NCBI GenBank assembly: GCA_016930895.1
Contig: JAFGFV010000511.1
Coordinates: 1 to 6,797 of the forward strand
DNA from: Spirochaetales bacterium
GTDB lineage: Bacteria > Spirochaetota > Spirochaetia > SZUA-6 > DRHE01
Direction of reading: 5' to 3'
Length of the DNA: 6,797 nucleotides
The notes beneath the pieces were generated by a model. The model was not told the DNA's origin, ran no database searches, and saw nothing but the letters and a program-made list of their open reading frames with translations. The position numbers and the translations under genes were made by a program. Positions 5,325-6,797 of the stretch are shown piece by piece (positions within the stretch are counted from its first letter, which is position 1; each line of letters starts with the position of its first letter).

Positions 5325-6026
5325 ATGGTGGGGACTGTCTTGAAGAAGCTCACTCGCTGGTGTCACGTCATCGCATGGCTGCTGCTCGCCTCCCAGGGGG
5401 TCCCGGCTCAGGACATCCAGACAGCCGAGAACTACTTCGACGAGGTGTCGGCGCGCTACGGCAAGATCCAGGACTACAGCGCCACCATTTCGATTACCCA
5501 GGGCGAAACGGTCATGAGCGGCAAGCTGTACTACAAGAGCCCGAACCTCCTGCGGATCGATTTTGCCGATCCCGAGGAGCAGGTGCTCGTGACCAACGGG
5601 GAAATGCTGACGGTCTATATTCCTCGCTACGAGGTCATCCTCGAGCAGAAGCTCAAGCGGCGGAGCCAGGCGGCCCTGGCCAACATGGCCTCCGAGCAAG
5701 GCCTGAATCTCCTCAAGAAGAACTACGGTGTAGCCTACCTGACCGGGCCCGAGTTCGTGCCCCTGGAGGATGGCTCCCAGGAGATGGTGCGGCAGCTCAA
5801 GCTGACCAGCCGCTCCACAGCCGAAGGCTTCAGGCAGATCGTCATCGCCGTGGGACGAAATGGACTGATCCGGCGGATCACCGGCGTCACCTTGGGCTAC
5901 GAGGAGTTCGTGTTCGACCTGACCGAGATCGGGCTCAACCAGGGCATCCCGGACACGAGGTTTGAGTACGACTCGCCGGCATACGCCAACGTCTATCAGA
6001 ACTTCCTGTTCGAAGCCGAAGAATAG
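5325..6026 (+). CDS. lolA: LolA-family periplasmic lipoprotein carrier
   Basis: From ATG 5325 this is a 233-residue exported protein. LolA proteins carry lipoproteins through the periplasm from the LolCDE transporter to the outer membrane. A signal peptide is visible: KK at 7-8, a hydrophobic core around 14-22 and probable cleavage after VPA (26-28). Cys13 is not in a lipobox. The mature part has the LolA signature MSGKLYYKSPNLLRIDF (64-80) followed by EEQVLVTNGEMLTVYIP (84-100), and near the end FDLTEIGLNQGIPD (197-210) with FEYDSP (213-218). The length fits the family. Three other in-frame starts exist: TTG 5316, GTG 5328, and TTG 5340, which would give a compact MKKLTRW signal peptide. The gene follows the TPR gene closely and ends 7 bases before the RodZ-like gene, suggesting cotranscription. 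A general outer-membrane lipoprotein-sorting paralogue is possible. Confidence 0.8.
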   Translation: MVGTVLKKLTRWCHVIAWLLLASQGVPAQDIQTAENYFDEVSARYGKIQDYSATISITQGETVMSGKLYYKSPNLLRIDFADPEEQVLVTNGEMLTVYIPRYEVILEQKLKRRSQAALANMASEQGLNLLKKNYGVAYLTGPEFVPLEDGSQEMVRQLKLTSRSTAEGFRQIVIAVGRNGLIRRITGVTLGYEEFVFDLTEIGLNQGIPDTRFEYDSPAYANVYQNFLFEAEE

Positions 6027-6033
6027 GGTGGGT

Positions 6034-6797
6034 ATGGAGTCACTAGGTCAGAAGCTGAGAGAAGCGAGAGAACGGCACAACGTCTCCCTGGAGCAGGTCG
6101 CCCGGGATACCCACATCTCCAAGCAGTACCTCGAGGCTTTGGAGGAAGAGAGCTTCGGCTCGATTCCGGGGGAGACGTACATCGTCGGTTTCCTCCGCAA
6201 CTACGCCGAGTACTTGGCCCTGAATCCCGAAGAGATGGTCTCCCTGTACCGCAACCTGAGGATCCAGGAACAGCCGCTGCCCATGACCGAGCTGCTGGAC
6301 CGCGGCAAACCCAAGGTGCCGAGGCGCTTTCTCGCCCTGGTCGTGGTCCTGATCGTGATCCTGGGCGGGGCCGCCTACCTGATCTACCGCTTTGGCTTCG
6401 CTGGCCGCGAGGCCGGGGCCCGGCCCGAGGCGCCCGCCGCCCAAGCGGCCGAAGGGGCGGCCGAGGAGTTCCTGTTCCAGGAAGAGGCGATCACGCGCTG
6501 GTTCACCCAGAGCGACGTCCTGGTGGTCCCGCTGAACGGGAGCTCGTACCGCATGGTCTTGAGCGAAATCGCCAACCGGCTGACCGTCCGCATTCCCGGC
6601 GGATCGGTGGAGCTGAACATCGGCGAGGAGAGGCAGCTGGACCTGAACACGGACGGCCGCAACGACGTCCTGTTTCGCCTGAACGATCTGGATGCGACCC
6701 AGGTGGCCCGGCGGGCGAACATCAGCCTGTACAAGGTCACCAAGGATTCGCTGGTCCAGGTCCCGGCGGCACCCGCGGCGGCTCCGCAGCCGGCGGC
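6034..6797 (+). CDS. RodZ-like HTH/transmembrane protein (3' end beyond the window)
   Basis: The first 254 residues are present and the frame is open at the right edge. Residues 3-72 form an N-terminal Xre/RodZ-type helix-turn-helix (GQKLREARERHNVSLEQVAR then HISKQYLEALEEE, and ending IPGETYIVGFLRNYAEYLAL). This resembles the cytoskeletal RodZ domain, which in known RodZ binds MreB. A single membrane helix lies at about 99-118, preceded by KPKVPRR, so the N-terminus is cytoplasmic. An Ala-rich linker (124-145) leads to a beta-rich extracytoplasmic region (148-238), then an Ala/Pro tail. DLNTDGRND at 203-211 resembles a calcium loop. The gene starts 7 bases after the LolA stop; an in-frame GTG at 6028 is an alternative. 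Codons 3-4 are TCA and CTA, absent from the other genes here. A cell-shape role is inference; a DNA-binding membrane regulator is the alternative. Confidence 0.83.
   Translation, partial: MESLGQKLREARERHNVSLEQVARDTHISKQYLEALEEESFGSIPGETYIVGFLRNYAEYLALNPEEMVSLYRNLRIQEQPLPMTELLDRGKPKVPRRFLALVVVLIVILGGAAYLIYRFGFAGREAGARPEAPAAQAAEGAAEEFLFQEEAITRWFTQSDVLVVPLNGSSYRMVLSEIANRLTVRIPGGSVELNIGEERQLDLNTDGRNDVLFRLNDLDATQVARRANISLYKVTKDSLVQVPAAPAAAPQPA

Noticed and set aside
5300..5329. TTGACA with TATGGT 18 bases downstream as an internal promoter for the LolA-like gene
   Set aside because: TTGACA overlaps the TPR stop codon, and transcription would begin near 5336, past the ribosome site and all but the last candidate start (TTG 5340). 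It is probably coincidental, though it would fit if TTG 5340 were the true start.
2673..5699. 1008-codon minus-strand frame opposite the TPR gene
   Set aside because: It has the same cause: codon-register antisense in a gene without TTA, CTA or TCA. Its translation is low-complexity Leu/Gln/Val/Gly with no recognisable domain, while the plus strand has clear TPRs and zinc pairs.
5021..5965. 314-codon plus-strand frame spanning the TPR 3' end and the LolA gene
   Set aside because: It overlaps two well-supported genes in another frame and shows only Arg/Gly/Ala-rich shadow sequence.
6043..6743. Two minus-strand frames opposite the RodZ-like gene
   Set aside because: The plus strand encodes a clear HTH domain and membrane helix here; the minus-strand products have no recognisable features.

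Overview
The window is a GC-rich stretch of bacterial chromosome with ordinary housekeeping content: six genes, tightly packed. I see no mobile element, CRISPR array, tRNA, rRNA or phage gene. The best lineage guess is a high-GC spirochaete. The leftmost gene is an archaeal-type UMP kinase, a subfamily known from archaea and spirochaetes, and it sits near a UVR-motif protein, a large TPR protein, a LolA-like carrier and a RodZ-like membrane protein. This is inference from gene content, not proof.

Layout. On the minus strand at the left edge is a UMP kinase gene (38-763), followed by a hairpin at 12-31. A 144-base divergent intergenic region (764-907) separates it from the plus-strand genes and carries two back-to-back sigma70-like promoters that share the -35 hexamer TTGCCA. 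Reading right from there are: a short, ACT-less D-3-phosphoglycerate dehydrogenase (908-1849); a 265-residue protein with a C-terminal UVR motif (1898-2695); an 846-residue cytoplasmic protein with a jelly-roll-like N-terminus, a long TPR array and an eight-cysteine zinc module (2763-5303); a secreted LolA-family protein (start 5316, 5325 or 5340, end 6026); and a RodZ-like HTH/transmembrane protein that runs off the right edge (6034 onward).

How the genes relate. Plus-strand gaps are 48, 67, 21 and 7 bases, and no U-tailed terminator is visible in them, so serA through the RodZ-like gene may form one transcription unit. The last two genes concern the envelope: lipoprotein transport and a membrane-anchored cytoskeletal or regulatory protein. 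The UVR and TPR-zinc proteins have no assignable reaction; both look like adaptor or scaffold proteins.

Codon use is very uniform. The five complete genes, about 1,900 codons, contain no TTA, CTA or TCA codon. This explains the very long open antisense frames, which are not genes. The RodZ-like gene breaks the rule with adjacent TCA and CTA at codons 3-4. The most interesting items are the three-part TPR-zinc protein, the adjacent UVR protein and cysteine-rich module that together recall a split McsA, and a DxNxDGxxD calcium-loop-like motif in the extracytoplasmic part of the RodZ-like protein. None of these amounts to a demonstrated new system.
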